Shown here: in pieces, positions 25,004-33,618 of the stretch
Layout: every line of letters starts with the position of its first letter
Position numbering within the stretch: the stretch's first letter is position 1
Assembly (NCBI GenBank): GCA_964344145.1
Contig: CAYFME010000005.1
Coordinates: 1-64,000, forward strand
Origin: JABJOE01 sp964344145
GTDB taxonomy: Bacteria; Patescibacteriota; Patescibacteriia; UBA9934
Direction: 5' to 3'
DNA: 64,000 nt
The notes under the pieces: model-generated
Database searches by the model: none
What the model saw: only the letters and a program-made list of their open reading frames with translations
Told to the model about the DNA's origin: nothing
Translations under genes and position numbers: made by a program

Positions 25004-26183
25004 TCTATATCCACCATATCAGCGCGGTGGCGCAGAATATGTGGTGGTGCGTACGGTCGAGGCCCTCATTGACATGGGGCACGACGTTTTTGTGATTTCT
25101 GGACGCCCCCGAAAAAGTCAGAATCAAGTTGAGTTCGATCACAATACAACGGAACGTATTTATCGGTTTTGGGCGATGAACATTTACTTTCTCCTTAACG
25201 ACAATAAGTATCCTTGGCTAGCACGTTTGGTGTGGCATATCATTGATACGTTTTGTTGGTGTGGCAAATGGAAGGTCGGCAAGATTTTGGATCAGGAAGA
25301 GCCAGACGCCGTCATTACGCACAACCTCAAGGGGATTGGCCTTCGTATTCCGCAGGCGATTCAGAAACGCAACATTCCGCACATACATGTGGCACACGAC
25401 TTGCAGCTCTTGGTCCCTTCCGGCCTCGTCATCGCTGGGCAAGAGGACATATCAAAGTGGACCCTTGTGTTTTATAAGATCTATCGTCGTGCGTGCCGTT
25501 GGGCATTTGGTTCTCCAGATTTGGTTCTTTTTCCATCACATTTTTTGCTTGAAGAATATCGCAAGGCCTACTTTTTTCCAGATGCACAGAACATGGTCAT
25601 GCAGAATCCTGCCCCGAACTTCAAGCCAGTGACCCGCACGACGCGCACACCGGGGCCGTTGCGTCTGTTGTTCGTGGGACAGCTGGAAGCCCACAAAGGG
25701 ATTTGTTTTCTGATGGATGTCTTTGGTTTGCTCTCGTTCCCAGCACAACTGATTATTGCAGGTGAGGGGACGATGCGTGAAGAAGTGAAGCGTCGGGCCA
25801 AGCTTGATAAAAAGGTGAGCTACCTTGGCTACATCTCAACAACGCAATTGCTGCACTGTCTCGGCGTGGCTGATGCGCTTGTTGTGCCGTCGCTGTGTTA
25901 CGAAAATTCCCCGACGGTTATTTACGAGGCGCTCGAGGCTGGCATTCCTGTTCTTGCGTCTGACATTGGTGGTGTGGGTGAGTTGGTGCAAGATGGACGA
26001 AATGGATTTTTGTTTAAGCCCGGATCAAAGGCCGACGCGATTGAAAAGTTTGAAATGATGAATCGAAAGAAAGAGATCTTTTTTAGAGCGCAGGACGATA
26101 TCCAGCGCACGGTCGCACCGTACGCGCTCAAGATGTACACAAATACACTCGTGAAGAAACTCGAGGAGCTCATTCGCGCGTGA
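24981..26183 (+). CDS. glycosyltransferase family 4
   Basis: 400 residues from ATG 24981 (MKIGIVSNLYPPYQRGGAE), overlapping the previous gene by 23 bases. GT-B fold with the acceptor loop GGAEYVV, HVAHDLQLL, then RLLFVGQLEAHKGICFLMD and ENSPTVIYEALEAGIPVLAS for donor binding. It is the last gene of the 20797-26183 glycan run. A double palindrome follows within 25 bases of its stop. Confidence 0.85.
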   Translation: MKIGIVSNLYPPYQRGGAEYVVVRTVEALIDMGHDVFVISGRPRKSQNQVEFDHNTTERIYRFWAMNIYFLLNDNKYPWLARLVWHIIDTFCWCGKWKVGKILDQEEPDAVITHNLKGIGLRIPQAIQKRNIPHIHVAHDLQLLVPSGLVIAGQEDISKWTLVFYKIYRRACRWAFGSPDLVLFPSHFLLEEYRKAYFFPDAQNMVMQNPAPNFKPVTRTTRTPGPLRLLFVGQLEAHKGICFLMDVFGLLSFPAQLIIAGEGTMREEVKRRAKLDKKVSYLGYISTTQLLHCLGVADALVVPSLCYENSPTVIYEALEAGIPVLASDIGGVGELVQDGRNGFLFKPGSKADAIEKFEMMNRKKEIFFRAQDDIQRTVAPYALKMYTNTLVKKLEELIRA

Positions 26184-26205
26184 GGTTTGAGTTATGACAA
26201 CTAAA

Positions 26206-26219
26206 TGTTCGATCGGACA
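26206..26219. repeat. palindrome resembling the upstream site of gene A
   Basis: TGTTCGATCGGACA. Compared with TTGACCGATCGGTCAA at 5954 it has an A-T to T-A swap on both arms, keeping the pair. It lies 15 bases before the type I palindrome. Confidence 0.6.
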
Positions 26220-26234
26220 AGTTATGGTCAGCTT

Positions 26235-26262
26235 CAAAACTCTGCCGATCGGCAGAGTTTTG
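26235..26262. repeat. 28-base perfect palindrome (type I, solitary)
   Basis: Left half CAAAACTCTGCCGA mirrors the right half exactly. It differs from the centre of 6557-6596 only by one G to C change on the left and the matching C to G on the right. No PaaX/Cas2-like gene is adjacent. Confidence 0.85.
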
Positions 26263-26287
26263 CACCCTCGTACGTGAACAGTAAACA

Positions 26288-26321
26288 AACAACAACTGAC
26301 GCGATCGTGTCAGTTGTTGTT
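26288..26321. terminator. bidirectional terminator between convergent genes
   Basis: AACAACAACTGAC (26288-26300) pairs perfectly with GTCAGTTGTTGTT (26309-26321). T-rich sequence follows on the minus strand and a short T-rich arm on the plus strand. Confidence 0.7.
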
Positions 26322-26339
26322 AGCCCTACAAGCAGCGAT

Positions 26340-26369
26340 CCCCGCTCCGACGAGTGGTGTCGGGCGGGG
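26340..26369 (-). terminator. GC-rich terminator of gene 26385-26783
   Basis: CCCCGC and CCGAC in the left arm pair with GTCGG and GCGGGG in the right arm, with one bulged base. It lies 16 bases after the minus-strand stop. Confidence 0.6.
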
Positions 26370-26384
26370 TCGTGTGTGCGGATC

Positions 26385-26783
26385 TCAGGGGAGGAAGTAC
26401 TGGTAGGTGATCTCGCCGGCGCCTTCGCGGCCAGGCGTGAAGCCCGTGGAGACATCGAAGGGTTCGAGGGTCGAGACCTGCTCGAGAAGACATGCCTCCA
26501 GTGCCGGTTCTTCCTTCGCCCCGAACGGCCAGAAGATGGCCACGCGCTCTTCCTGGAGGCGTCCGTCAGCGCCCACCTTGGCTTCGAGGGAGAAGCCGGT
26601 GTGGTACTGGTGGCGTCGGAGCTCGCACTTCTGAGTCCACGGGACGTGCTCGAGATCATGCTCGATTGCGGACGTGTCGTTGAGCCAGCGGCTGTCGAAC
26701 ACGTGGCGGCCCGGGAAGGGATCGCTCGTCGGCTCGGCAGATGCACTGCTCACCAGGGCAAGGAACAAGATGGGCAACCGCAT
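26385..26783 (-). CDS. small GC-rich secreted protein
   Basis: 132 residues. Signal peptide MRLPILFLALVSSASA (1-16). The mature part has two Cys (about residues 53 and 98) that could form a disulphide, and ends GAGEITYQYFLP. That beta-hairpin ending recalls AgmX/TonB C-terminal-like domains of Myxococcota, but the match is weak. Codons end almost always in G or C, unlike both neighbours. It has its own promoter (TTGACG-N17-TAGGAT) and terminator and is the third of six such GC-rich units. Confidence 0.6.
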   Translation of the reverse strand: MRLPILFLALVSSASAEPTSDPFPGRHVFDSRWLNDTSAIEHDLEHVPWTQKCELRRHQYHTGFSLEAKVGADGRLQEERVAIFWPFGAKEEPALEACLLEQVSTLEPFDVSTGFTPGREGAGEITYQYFLP

Positions 26784-26810
26784 GTTTACCTCTCAGATTG
26801 CGGGCTGATC

Positions 26811-26839
26811 ATCCTAGCAGGGTTGTTTCGATCCGTCAA
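26811..26839 (-). promoter_or_regulatory. promoter of GC-rich gene 26385-26783, inside a terminator
   Basis: On the minus strand, TTGACG (26839-26834), 17-base spacer, TAGGAT (26816-26811). The -35 falls inside the hairpin GCAGGGTTG/CAACCCTAC (26817-26845), which also contains the stop codon of the upstream gene. Confidence 0.65.
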
Positions 26840-26841
26840 CC

Positions 26842-28992
26842 CTACAGGCCTTCGTCGGACGTTCGGGTAAAGATAAACACCGTTATTTCATTTTCGCCAT
26901 CACCGATTCCGAACCAGGAGTCGGCTTGCTGTTTGCCAGCCTCGCGAATGCGGTCGGCATCCCACCAGTAGTCGTTGAGCACGAAGAATCCGAGGTCAAC
27001 GCCAGCAAGGTCCATTGCTTCCTCCATTGCCGCGCGCGTTGGCTCCTCGTCGGCCATCTCCAGATAGTGCGAGTAAAGTTCGCCGCCGGTTGGAATTGGA
27101 TAGTAAAAGATGTCGTCGTGGTAGTAGCGCTTGAATCCGTAGAGCTCTAGCGCTGCCGCTGATACCGCTTGGTTGGCTAGAACGATATATTCTTGATCAT
27201 CGCCCAGATCGTTGATCGCTGCTGCGGCATCAAAGTCGGTTGTACTGACGTTGAAGCCGGCAGAACGGGCATAGTTATCATGCCGTGGAAAGGCTCCGTA
27301 CACGCCGGCACTGACCATCATCGCAAGCAGAATCGTCCAGCCAAGTCGCAATGCTCGAGCGCGTTGCGACAGGATGTCAAATACACCATCGATCGCGTAG
27401 CCCATGTGCGGGACGAGAAAGAGGAGACTGATGGTTATGAGCCGCTGGGCGTAGTTTGTGCGTTCGTACTCGATCAGGAAGTCGAACTGTAGCGTGAGCG
27501 TAAGAATGAGATAGTTGATCATCCACAGCGCAACCATGAGAAGGGGAAGGTGGATCCGAGCGCCAGCGCGGCGCTTGATCAAGAGCCACGCTCCGACGAT
27601 GGCGAGCAAGAGGCTGATCCAAAGTTGGTTGTCGATAAAGAGGTAGAGTCCGTCAAAGACGCTCGAGAACTGATTATGCCAGAAACCAGTGAGCGCAAGT
27701 TGATCCCAGGCGAGATCAGAAAGGGAGAATGAGATCGCGAGTCCCGAGAGGGACGCTTGCACGAGAAAAACCGCTGGGATAACGACGGCGCTGGCAAGGG
27801 CGATGATGATAAACGCGACACGTTTGATCCGGCGAAGAGATCCTTCGACTCGCCCTTCGGGCTCGCTCAGGATGACAGTAAGGAGTGCGTAAAGACATGC
27901 AGGGATGCCGGCAAGCGGGTGGGTGATAAGAGCGGCGAGTGCTAAGAGCCCGAGCAGGACTCGAGGAGGCTGTTTATCGGACCGTGCGAGGATCGGCAGA
28001 GAAAGAAAGATAAGGGCTCCTGTGAAAACGTAGGAAAGCGCTTGCGGTGTGGTTGAGATGAAAGCACCAAGCGGAAGGAGAAGAAGGGCCAACGATCCCC
28101 ATCCGCGACCGTGTGTCACTTGCCCAAATCCGAAGACGGCACAAGCGCTAAGCAGAAAGGCCGCAAGGACGGGGACGAGCAGAGTGTCGATAAGATAAAT
28201 AGGAAGTCCAAAGACCGTTGCGGCAATGAGCTCGAGAGCGTACTGGCCGATGTAGTAGAGCGGCTTTGGAGTAATAGTCCCAAACTCGGCAATGTGTGCA
28301 ATGGTTGTTCGATGAATGAACGGATCAAAGCCATAGCCGAGTGAATAGGTGAGTGCCGGCACGACGAACACGCTCAAGAGGATGATGCCAAGAAGGCTCA
28401 TGCGCAGCCGTGTGGATAGGAGCGGGGCGATTGCTATGCTTAGCAGTACAGCCAGTCCAAGACTGATGATCGCGCTCGGATCAACGACCAACCAGAGGGA
28501 GCGGACAGATTGCGTGATGTCAATGGGCGCAATGGCATTCCACCATGCGGCAATACAAATGGCGATTGCGGTTATGGCGGTCCAATTTCGATTCACTAAG
28601 TGAGTAGATGCAAGTGTGCTCGATCGCACTGATATTTGTTGTTTGTTGCATCTATTCACTAAGTGAGTAGATGCAAGAGCTCCGATGATTAGGGTGGCTA
28701 TACAGAGGAGGAAGAGCATCCACGGATAGACAGGGCCTGCGTAGTAAATCGCGCTTCCGCCAATAGCCAGGAGTGCCACGGCGGCACTCAGCCCAACACC
28801 GATTTGCACCACCAGATCTTCATCTCGCACTAACCGCGACCCAAACAGGGCACCGGTACAAACAAAAAAGACGATCAAACACACGCCGCCTACGACCGGA
28901 TCTTGCAGACTCATCTGGTTTAGACCGCCAATCAGCAGCGCGAGCCCACCTCCGGAGAACCATTTGCCTTTTTTCGCCAATAAGAGCACCAT
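26842..28992 (-). CDS. large polytopic membrane protein, GT-C-like
   Basis: 716 residues from ATG 28992, chosen because the basic MVLLLAKKGK leads into the first helix; the frame is open 57 bases further upstream. About sixteen hydrophobic helices are followed by a soluble C-terminal domain of about 140 residues. GFDPFIHRTTI around 235-245 resembles the first-loop Asp motif of GT-C glycosyltransferases, so transfer from a lipid-linked sugar is possible. Two features look like inserted DNA read in frame: SEPEGRVEGSLRR (27839-27877) and a duplicated LASTHLVNR (28591-28677), both in loops. It is divergent from the phosphatidyltransferase gene at 29009. Confidence 0.6.
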   Translation of the reverse strand: MVLLLAKKGKWFSGGGLALLIGGLNQMSLQDPVVGGVCLIVFFVCTGALFGSRLVRDEDLVVQIGVGLSAAVALLAIGGSAIYYAGPVYPWMLFLLCIATLIIGALASTHLVNRCNKQQISVRSSTLASTHLVNRNWTAITAIAICIAAWWNAIAPIDITQSVRSLWLVVDPSAIISLGLAVLLSIAIAPLLSTRLRMSLLGIILLSVFVVPALTYSLGYGFDPFIHRTTIAHIAEFGTITPKPLYYIGQYALELIAATVFGLPIYLIDTLLVPVLAAFLLSACAVFGFGQVTHGRGWGSLALLLLPLGAFISTTPQALSYVFTGALIFLSLPILARSDKQPPRVLLGLLALAALITHPLAGIPACLYALLTVILSEPEGRVEGSLRRIKRVAFIIIALASAVVIPAVFLVQASLSGLAISFSLSDLAWDQLALTGFWHNQFSSVFDGLYLFIDNQLWISLLLAIVGAWLLIKRRAGARIHLPLLMVALWMINYLILTLTLQFDFLIEYERTNYAQRLITISLLFLVPHMGYAIDGVFDILSQRARALRLGWTILLAMMVSAGVYGAFPRHDNYARSAGFNVSTTDFDAAAAINDLGDDQEYIVLANQAVSAAALELYGFKRYYHDDIFYYPIPTGGELYSHYLEMADEEPTRAAMEEAMDLAGVDLGFFVLNDYWWDADRIREAGKQQADSWFGIGDGENEITVFIFTRTSDEGL
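27839..27877. repeat. REP-like hairpin inside a coding sequence
   Basis: On the minus strand it starts TGTCATCCTGAGCGAGCCC and ends GGGCGAGTCGAAGGATC, with a GCCC/GGGC core. It is read in frame as ILSEPEGRVEGSLRR. Its TGTCAT edge resembles the outer repeats at 36466-36563. Confidence 0.65.
28591..28677. repeat. 24-bp direct repeat pair with palindromic core
   Basis: Identical 24-base copies at 28591-28614 and 28654-28677 (beginning ATTCACTAAGTGAG). The offset is 63 bases, a multiple of three, so the frame is kept. The second copy is part of a 27-base near-palindrome with GCATCTA/TAGATGC ends (28648-28674). Between the copies lies GTGC-TCGATC-GCAC. Confidence 0.75.
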
Positions 28993-29008
28993 AAGTCTTA
29001 GATATTCT

Positions 29009-29584
29009 ATGCACAAACGTGATCCGGAGCAACTTTTTCCGCACGACAAACTGATTCGACCCTTTCTTGCTTTGATTCCGCGCTCGGTACATCCGAATCA
29101 CGTGACGATTTTGCGCATGATCCTCACGCCAATCGTGCTCTATGCGCTGTACATGCAGAATTACCGCGTTGGTGTTCCTTTGTTTATCTTCACGGCAGCA
29201 ACCGATGCGATTGACGGCTCACTCGCGCGCGTACGCAAGCAAATCACCGCGTGGGGCACGTTCTACGATCCGGTGGCAGATAAGATCCTGATTGGGTCGG
29301 TCATTGTGTTGATTCTGATTCAGCACGTGAATCCACTGATTGCGTTTGGTGTTATTGCCGTGGAGATCTTGATGCTTGCCGGTGGTTGGTACAAACGACA
29401 GCGTGGCGTTGATGTGACGGCAAACATTTGGGGCAAGATCAAGATGATCCTTGAGTTTTCAGGGGTGCTATTTTTGTTGATCGCCCTGTGGCTGGGCGTT
29501 GATTTGTTTATTGATTTGTCAGAAGGAACATTGATCTTAGCGATTGTCTTTGCTGTCGTAGCATTGTTGACCTACAGCCTATGA
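29009..29584 (+). CDS. CDP-alcohol phosphatidyltransferase family protein
   Basis: 191 residues from ATG 29009. The family signature D-x2-DG-x2-AR-x8-G-x3-D-x3-D is present as DAIDGSLAR, then GTFYDPVADK. Four to five membrane helices. Members transfer a phosphoalcohol from a CDP-activated lipid; PgsA-like phosphatidylglycerophosphate synthesis is the likeliest reaction. It starts the ATGA-coupled run 29009-34030 and is divergent from 28992 with only 16 bases between starts. Confidence 0.85.
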   Translation: MHKRDPEQLFPHDKLIRPFLALIPRSVHPNHVTILRMILTPIVLYALYMQNYRVGVPLFIFTAATDAIDGSLARVRKQITAWGTFYDPVADKILIGSVIVLILIQHVNPLIAFGVIAVEILMLAGGWYKRQRGVDVTANIWGKIKMILEFSGVLFLLIALWLGVDLFIDLSEGTLILAIVFAVVALLTYSL

Positions 29585-31224
29585 TCGTTGTGTGGCGATC
29601 TCTTCTACGCTTTTTGGTCCCCGTCATTTTTTTTGTTTCAACACTCGGACTTGCACTGGATGTGCCGTCGGATGTGTTTGTTTCACCGGATGAGAATGCG
29701 AGCAGCGTGTTCGCGACGTTGTTCGCCACCGAACAACAGCTGTGGTTAGAAGAACCGATCAATGAACAGCTGGGAGGCATTGTGCATCCGCGATCGGTGA
29801 TCGCGATCGGGGAACGGTTGATTCCCGTCAGTTTTCTTGGGCTGACCGTGCTGTATGGATCCATTGGCTCGCTTTTTGGTCCATGGATTCTTGGATTGCT
29901 CACACCGATTATCGCGATGTTCGCTGTGCTGGCCTGGCGGGCGCTTGTACGAGAACTGTGGAAGGACGATACGCTGGCGAACTTGTCAGCGATTGCCCTG
30001 ATGATTCACCCGGCGTTTTGGTACTACGCCGCGCGTGGCATGATGCACAATGTCTTGTTTGTCGCTCTGTTGATCTTCGCCGCTTGGTTTTGGATTGTAA
30101 AACCGTTGCATCAGTGCGATCGTCATGCGTTGTTTGATGTTTTTGCCAGCGGTGCGTGTATCGGACTCGCTCTTGCGACGCGCGGATCAGAGATCGTCTG
30201 GATCGCTATTGCGGTCGCGGCACTCATGTACGTCGCACGAAAGACGATCACGACAGTGAAGATAGCAACGTTTGTTATTGGTATCGCCATAGCATTGTTG
30301 CCGTTCGCTACATTGCAGACTTCGCTTTACGGCGCACCATGGAATACTGGATACACGGTGGAGAGCGAGGAGTCCGCGGAGTCTGTTGAAGAAGTCTCGA
30401 CGGATCTGTCAGCGTTTGATCAATGGCTCGAGAACTCGACGATCGGGTCAGTCTTACTGCCGTTTGGCATTCACGAGATGAACATCGTCCGCAACACGCT
30501 CAACTACGGTTTGTGGCTGTATCCATGGGTGACCGTTCTTGGCCTCATCGGGATCTTGCTCCTTGCTCGCGACCGCAAGTATCGAACGTGGCTCTGGCTC
30601 ACAATCAGCGTCGGTATTTGGCTGTTGATCGTCTACGGTTCGTGGTCCTTCAACGACAATCCTGACCCTACGGCCGTGACCATCGGCGATTCGCATGTGC
30701 GTTACTGGCTGCCATTATTTGTGCTTATGACGCCGTTTATTGCTCACACGATAATAGATTTCTCCTCCCGTTGGTCGTCGAAATGGAGATTTCCATCTCG
30801 AGCCGTAGGCGAGAGATCTATTGCGACCCTTATCGTTATCGTGTGTACCCTGTTGTCCATCAACGTCGTCTTCTTTGCGCCCGACGGCGTGCTTGCTGCG
30901 CGTGCAAACTTGTATGAGGCCGCAGAGAAGCGCGATACGATTCTTGAGCATACGGATGCAGATGACATCATCATCGTTGACTACGCTGACAAGTATCTGT
31001 TCCCAGACCGCCGCGTCATTGTTCCGCTGCGTGATGATCGAACGTACGGCGCAATGAATGACATTGTCGAGCTGACAGACTTGTATTACTTCGGGATCAC
31101 GCTGCCGCAGGAAGACATCGACTACCTGAATAACGAAAAGCTGGCTGAGATGGAGTTGGGTATCGAATCTGTTGTGGAGATCGGAGAGGAAACATTGTAT
31201 TTTATTGAAGAAGTCGATTTATGA
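29581..31224 (+). CDS. GT39-like membrane glycosyltransferase
   Basis: 547 residues, overlapping the upstream gene by ATGA. About eleven membrane helices, with a large first outer loop containing VSPDENASS (an acidic pair as in the PMT/ArnT first loop). A soluble C-terminal part follows the last helix (about 430-547). This topology fits GT-C enzymes that move a sugar from polyprenyl phosphate to a protein or lipid outside the membrane. The GT2/DUF2304 pair at 21819-22837 could provide such a lipid-linked donor. Confidence 0.7.
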   Translation: MIVVWRSLLRFLVPVIFFVSTLGLALDVPSDVFVSPDENASSVFATLFATEQQLWLEEPINEQLGGIVHPRSVIAIGERLIPVSFLGLTVLYGSIGSLFGPWILGLLTPIIAMFAVLAWRALVRELWKDDTLANLSAIALMIHPAFWYYAARGMMHNVLFVALLIFAAWFWIVKPLHQCDRHALFDVFASGACIGLALATRGSEIVWIAIAVAALMYVARKTITTVKIATFVIGIAIALLPFATLQTSLYGAPWNTGYTVESEESAESVEEVSTDLSAFDQWLENSTIGSVLLPFGIHEMNIVRNTLNYGLWLYPWVTVLGLIGILLLARDRKYRTWLWLTISVGIWLLIVYGSWSFNDNPDPTAVTIGDSHVRYWLPLFVLMTPFIAHTIIDFSSRWSSKWRFPSRAVGERSIATLIVIVCTLLSINVVFFAPDGVLAARANLYEAAEKRDTILEHTDADDIIIVDYADKYLFPDRRVIVPLRDDRTYGAMNDIVELTDLYYFGITLPQEDIDYLNNEKLAEMELGIESVVEIGEETLYFIEEVDL

Positions 31225-31808
31225 AAATGATTGAATTTTTTGGGATGCCAAGGTCTGGGAAGACGACGCAGATCGATATGTTGCGCACTTTTTTGCAGGA
31301 GGCGGGCTATACTGTGTGTGTCGTATCCGATAGAGATCGGGCGGACTCTATTGGCACTCCTCCGAGTGAGATCGTAGGGTACAAGCTTGTCTTCTTCTCA
31401 CAGGTTATTGAAGCGTTTTTCGCTAATCAACCCAGTTGCGATTTCCTCATCGTCGATAGGGGCTTCCATGATTCTATTGCGTGGTTCGAGGCGGAGAGGC
31501 TTCTTCGTCACATTTCTTCAGAGCGAGCAGATCAGTTGTCAGACACATTTTCCGAATACCAACAGTACGTAGATCAAGGATTTTGTCTCATGGTTGACTT
31601 AGATACTGCTTTTCAACGACACGACAGTAAAGAGCAGATGGCGGTGGACGATCACGCGATGACAAAGAATTATCTTCAAGCGTTAGAGCGGTCGTACCAG
31701 ACGAAGAAGGGTAATTTTGGCAACACGGTATTTATTGATGGACTGCAGTCGGTTGAATCTGTTCATAAGAAGATAGTGCAACACCTTCAACACAACTTAC
31801 AGATTTGA
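31221..31808 (+). CDS. thymidylate-kinase-like P-loop protein
   Basis: 195 residues. P-loop GMPRSGKTTQ at residues 8-17, then LIVDRGFHDSIAWFE as the DR-type motif of nucleoside/nucleotide kinases, and a lid-like basic segment near 135-150. It belongs to the dTMP kinase/deoxynucleoside kinase superfamily but lacks the usual EGxxGxGKST start, so its substrate is unsure. ATGA overlap with the GT39-like gene; its stop lies two bases before the next ATG. Confidence 0.7.
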   Translation: MKMIEFFGMPRSGKTTQIDMLRTFLQEAGYTVCVVSDRDRADSIGTPPSEIVGYKLVFFSQVIEAFFANQPSCDFLIVDRGFHDSIAWFEAERLLRHISSERADQLSDTFSEYQQYVDQGFCLMVDLDTAFQRHDSKEQMAVDDHAMTKNYLQALERSYQTKKGNFGNTVFIDGLQSVESVHKKIVQHLQHNLQI

Positions 31809-31810
31809 GA

Positions 31811-33271
31811 ATGCTTCGACGCCTCTTACAACTCATCATCATCACCATTCCAGTCGGACTGTTTGTCTGGCTCCTTGCGATTGACATTGCGCCGTCTGGA
31901 GAGCGTACGGTTGTTTGGGGTGTGGACGAACCGTCACCGTTTATCGATCGACCGCTACCCGATGACCGGATCTTGGACCAGCAAACAAACGGGCGAGGAG
32001 AGCAGTACGTTTCGATCGTTGAAGAGCCGGTGTACTTTGGGATGCACCTACCGCACACGGTGTTTGATCAAATGGAGGTGACGTTAACGTTTCAAAATGA
32101 TGACCAGCCGATTGTGGAGCTCGGGTCGCTGATTGATATCCAGTCGCAGGCTTACGAGTTGCAACCACTGCACAATCGAATCATCGATGAGCTTGATTGG
32201 GAGGTTATTGAGCAGGACGGGATATCGTTGTATCAGCGGGAACTAACGTATGGGACACTCGACAGTTTCTACGACGATCCTCCAGAGCGATCGAGCGTTG
32301 CGGTCTATCATGCCGACGTTGAAACACCGTACCGATTGTCGAGCTATCAACCGCTCGGTTCCTCGCAGACGTTTGACGTCTCGCTACGCGGGTATCACAA
32401 GTTTGTGACGTACATCAAAAACGAAACCTTTGACCTTGCCGTTGCTTGGATGGATATGAATCGTACGACCGGAGCAGACGAGGGGGTGATTCGCGTGCGT
32501 GATGAGAACGATGAGGTCGTATACGAACATTTTTTCGAAGACGATGATAACGTGACAGAGAACCAAATCAGTGACGATGGGTATGCACGTATCGAGCTCA
32601 AGGATTTGTCAGAGGGCGTGTACAGCGTTGAGCTTTCGGGAACAAGTGATATTTTCTGGCGCGCCATCACAACCACGCAGCGCTACGTGACGTTTGTGAA
32701 TAAGCTGTACATTGGTGATGATGTTGGGCATTTGCCAGAACCGCGTGCGACGACGTTTTACACAAATGCAAAGCATCTCACGGTTCAAACCCTGCACGCC
32801 GATGCTACGCAACGATTGACCATCGGCTCGGAGGATATCTCGGTTGATGCCACGCACGAGAAGTTGTTCCACACGGTCGACGACGCGGGCGTTGTGCTTG
32901 GGCATAGTCCTGTCGGCGACATTGAGATCATCGGCGACGGCAAGTTTGCGTTTTCGCGAGGATCGTTCTTTGATCCTGATCCTGTGAGCATGAATGCGTA
33001 TACGGACGTTGATGTTCAGAGGATCGATTACATCCTGACGACGTACGTCTCACCAGAGCAGAGAGGGGACTGGCTCATCGCAAGTGGAACATTTGATCTA
33101 GATGCGCTGTACGGACAGGAAGAAGTGAAGATGACTGTATCGGTTCCAGGCATCGAAGCGTTCCAGGGTATCGTCGACGTCAAAGCGATCGACGTGACGT
33201 TTGTAAAAGATCCGCTCGACTGGAAAGGATTCTTGTCAGCCGCTCGAGATAGATTGCCGTTTGGACTATGA
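31811..33271 (+). CDS. membrane-anchored extracellular protein, unknown
   Basis: 486 residues from ATG 31811. One N-terminal membrane helix (LLQLIIITIPVGLFVWLLAI, about 5-24). The rest is predicted outside and mostly beta, with a possible galactose-binding/jelly-roll-like part at 60-280 (VTLTFQNDDQPIVELGS; YARIELKDLSEGVYSVELS). No catalytic motif is recognised. It is in a coupled operon with glycosylation genes and a small membrane protein downstream (ATGA overlap), so a role in displaying or exporting surface glycans is possible but unproven. Confidence 0.5.
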   Translation: MLRRLLQLIIITIPVGLFVWLLAIDIAPSGERTVVWGVDEPSPFIDRPLPDDRILDQQTNGRGEQYVSIVEEPVYFGMHLPHTVFDQMEVTLTFQNDDQPIVELGSLIDIQSQAYELQPLHNRIIDELDWEVIEQDGISLYQRELTYGTLDSFYDDPPERSSVAVYHADVETPYRLSSYQPLGSSQTFDVSLRGYHKFVTYIKNETFDLAVAWMDMNRTTGADEGVIRVRDENDEVVYEHFFEDDDNVTENQISDDGYARIELKDLSEGVYSVELSGTSDIFWRAITTTQRYVTFVNKLYIGDDVGHLPEPRATTFYTNAKHLTVQTLHADATQRLTIGSEDISVDATHEKLFHTVDDAGVVLGHSPVGDIEIIGDGKFAFSRGSFFDPDPVSMNAYTDVDVQRIDYILTTYVSPEQRGDWLIASGTFDLDALYGQEEVKMTVSVPGIEAFQGIVDVKAIDVTFVKDPLDWKGFLSAARDRLPFGL

Positions 33272-33618
33272 ATCATGTTTTAAAAGCAGCGTTTCATACC
33301 TCGATGATGTCGTACGCGGTTTTTCTGCTCGCCGACTACGTACGGCCTGGCTTTGTGAGCGCAACGTTCTCGGTACATTGGTTTTTGTTGGTTGCGATTA
33401 TTGCGGGCGTGCTTTGGTCGATGGCGCATGATCGGGAACCTCTCGAAAGGTTTATTGGACGCCTGTGGCGTTGGCTGTGGCAGTTTGTCTTTGGGTTGCT
33501 GTTGGCGGTGGTCATTTGGGAGAATACATCAAACGTGGGCGACTTGCGGATTTTTGTCACCTTGGTAGGCTTTTTTGTACCTTGGCTAATCATTCATCTT
33601 TTGACCTATGAGCGCTGA
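33268..33618 (+). CDS. small four-helix membrane protein, unknown
   Basis: 116 residues with four hydrophobic segments (about 10-28, 35-52, 68-86, 92-112) separated by short charged loops. No family is recognised. ATGA overlap upstream and an 11-base overlap with the HIT gene downstream show coupled translation. Confidence 0.55.
   Translation: MNHVLKAAFHTSMMSYAVFLLADYVRPGFVSATFSVHWFLLVAIIAGVLWSMAHDREPLERFIGRLWRWLWQFVFGLLLAVVIWENTSNVGDLRIFVTLVGFFVPWLIIHLLTYER

Noticed and set aside
26205..26870. Plus-strand frame of 221 codons across 26205-26870
   Set aside because: It runs through two palindromes, two terminators and the opposite of a signal-peptide gene. No start signal or family match.
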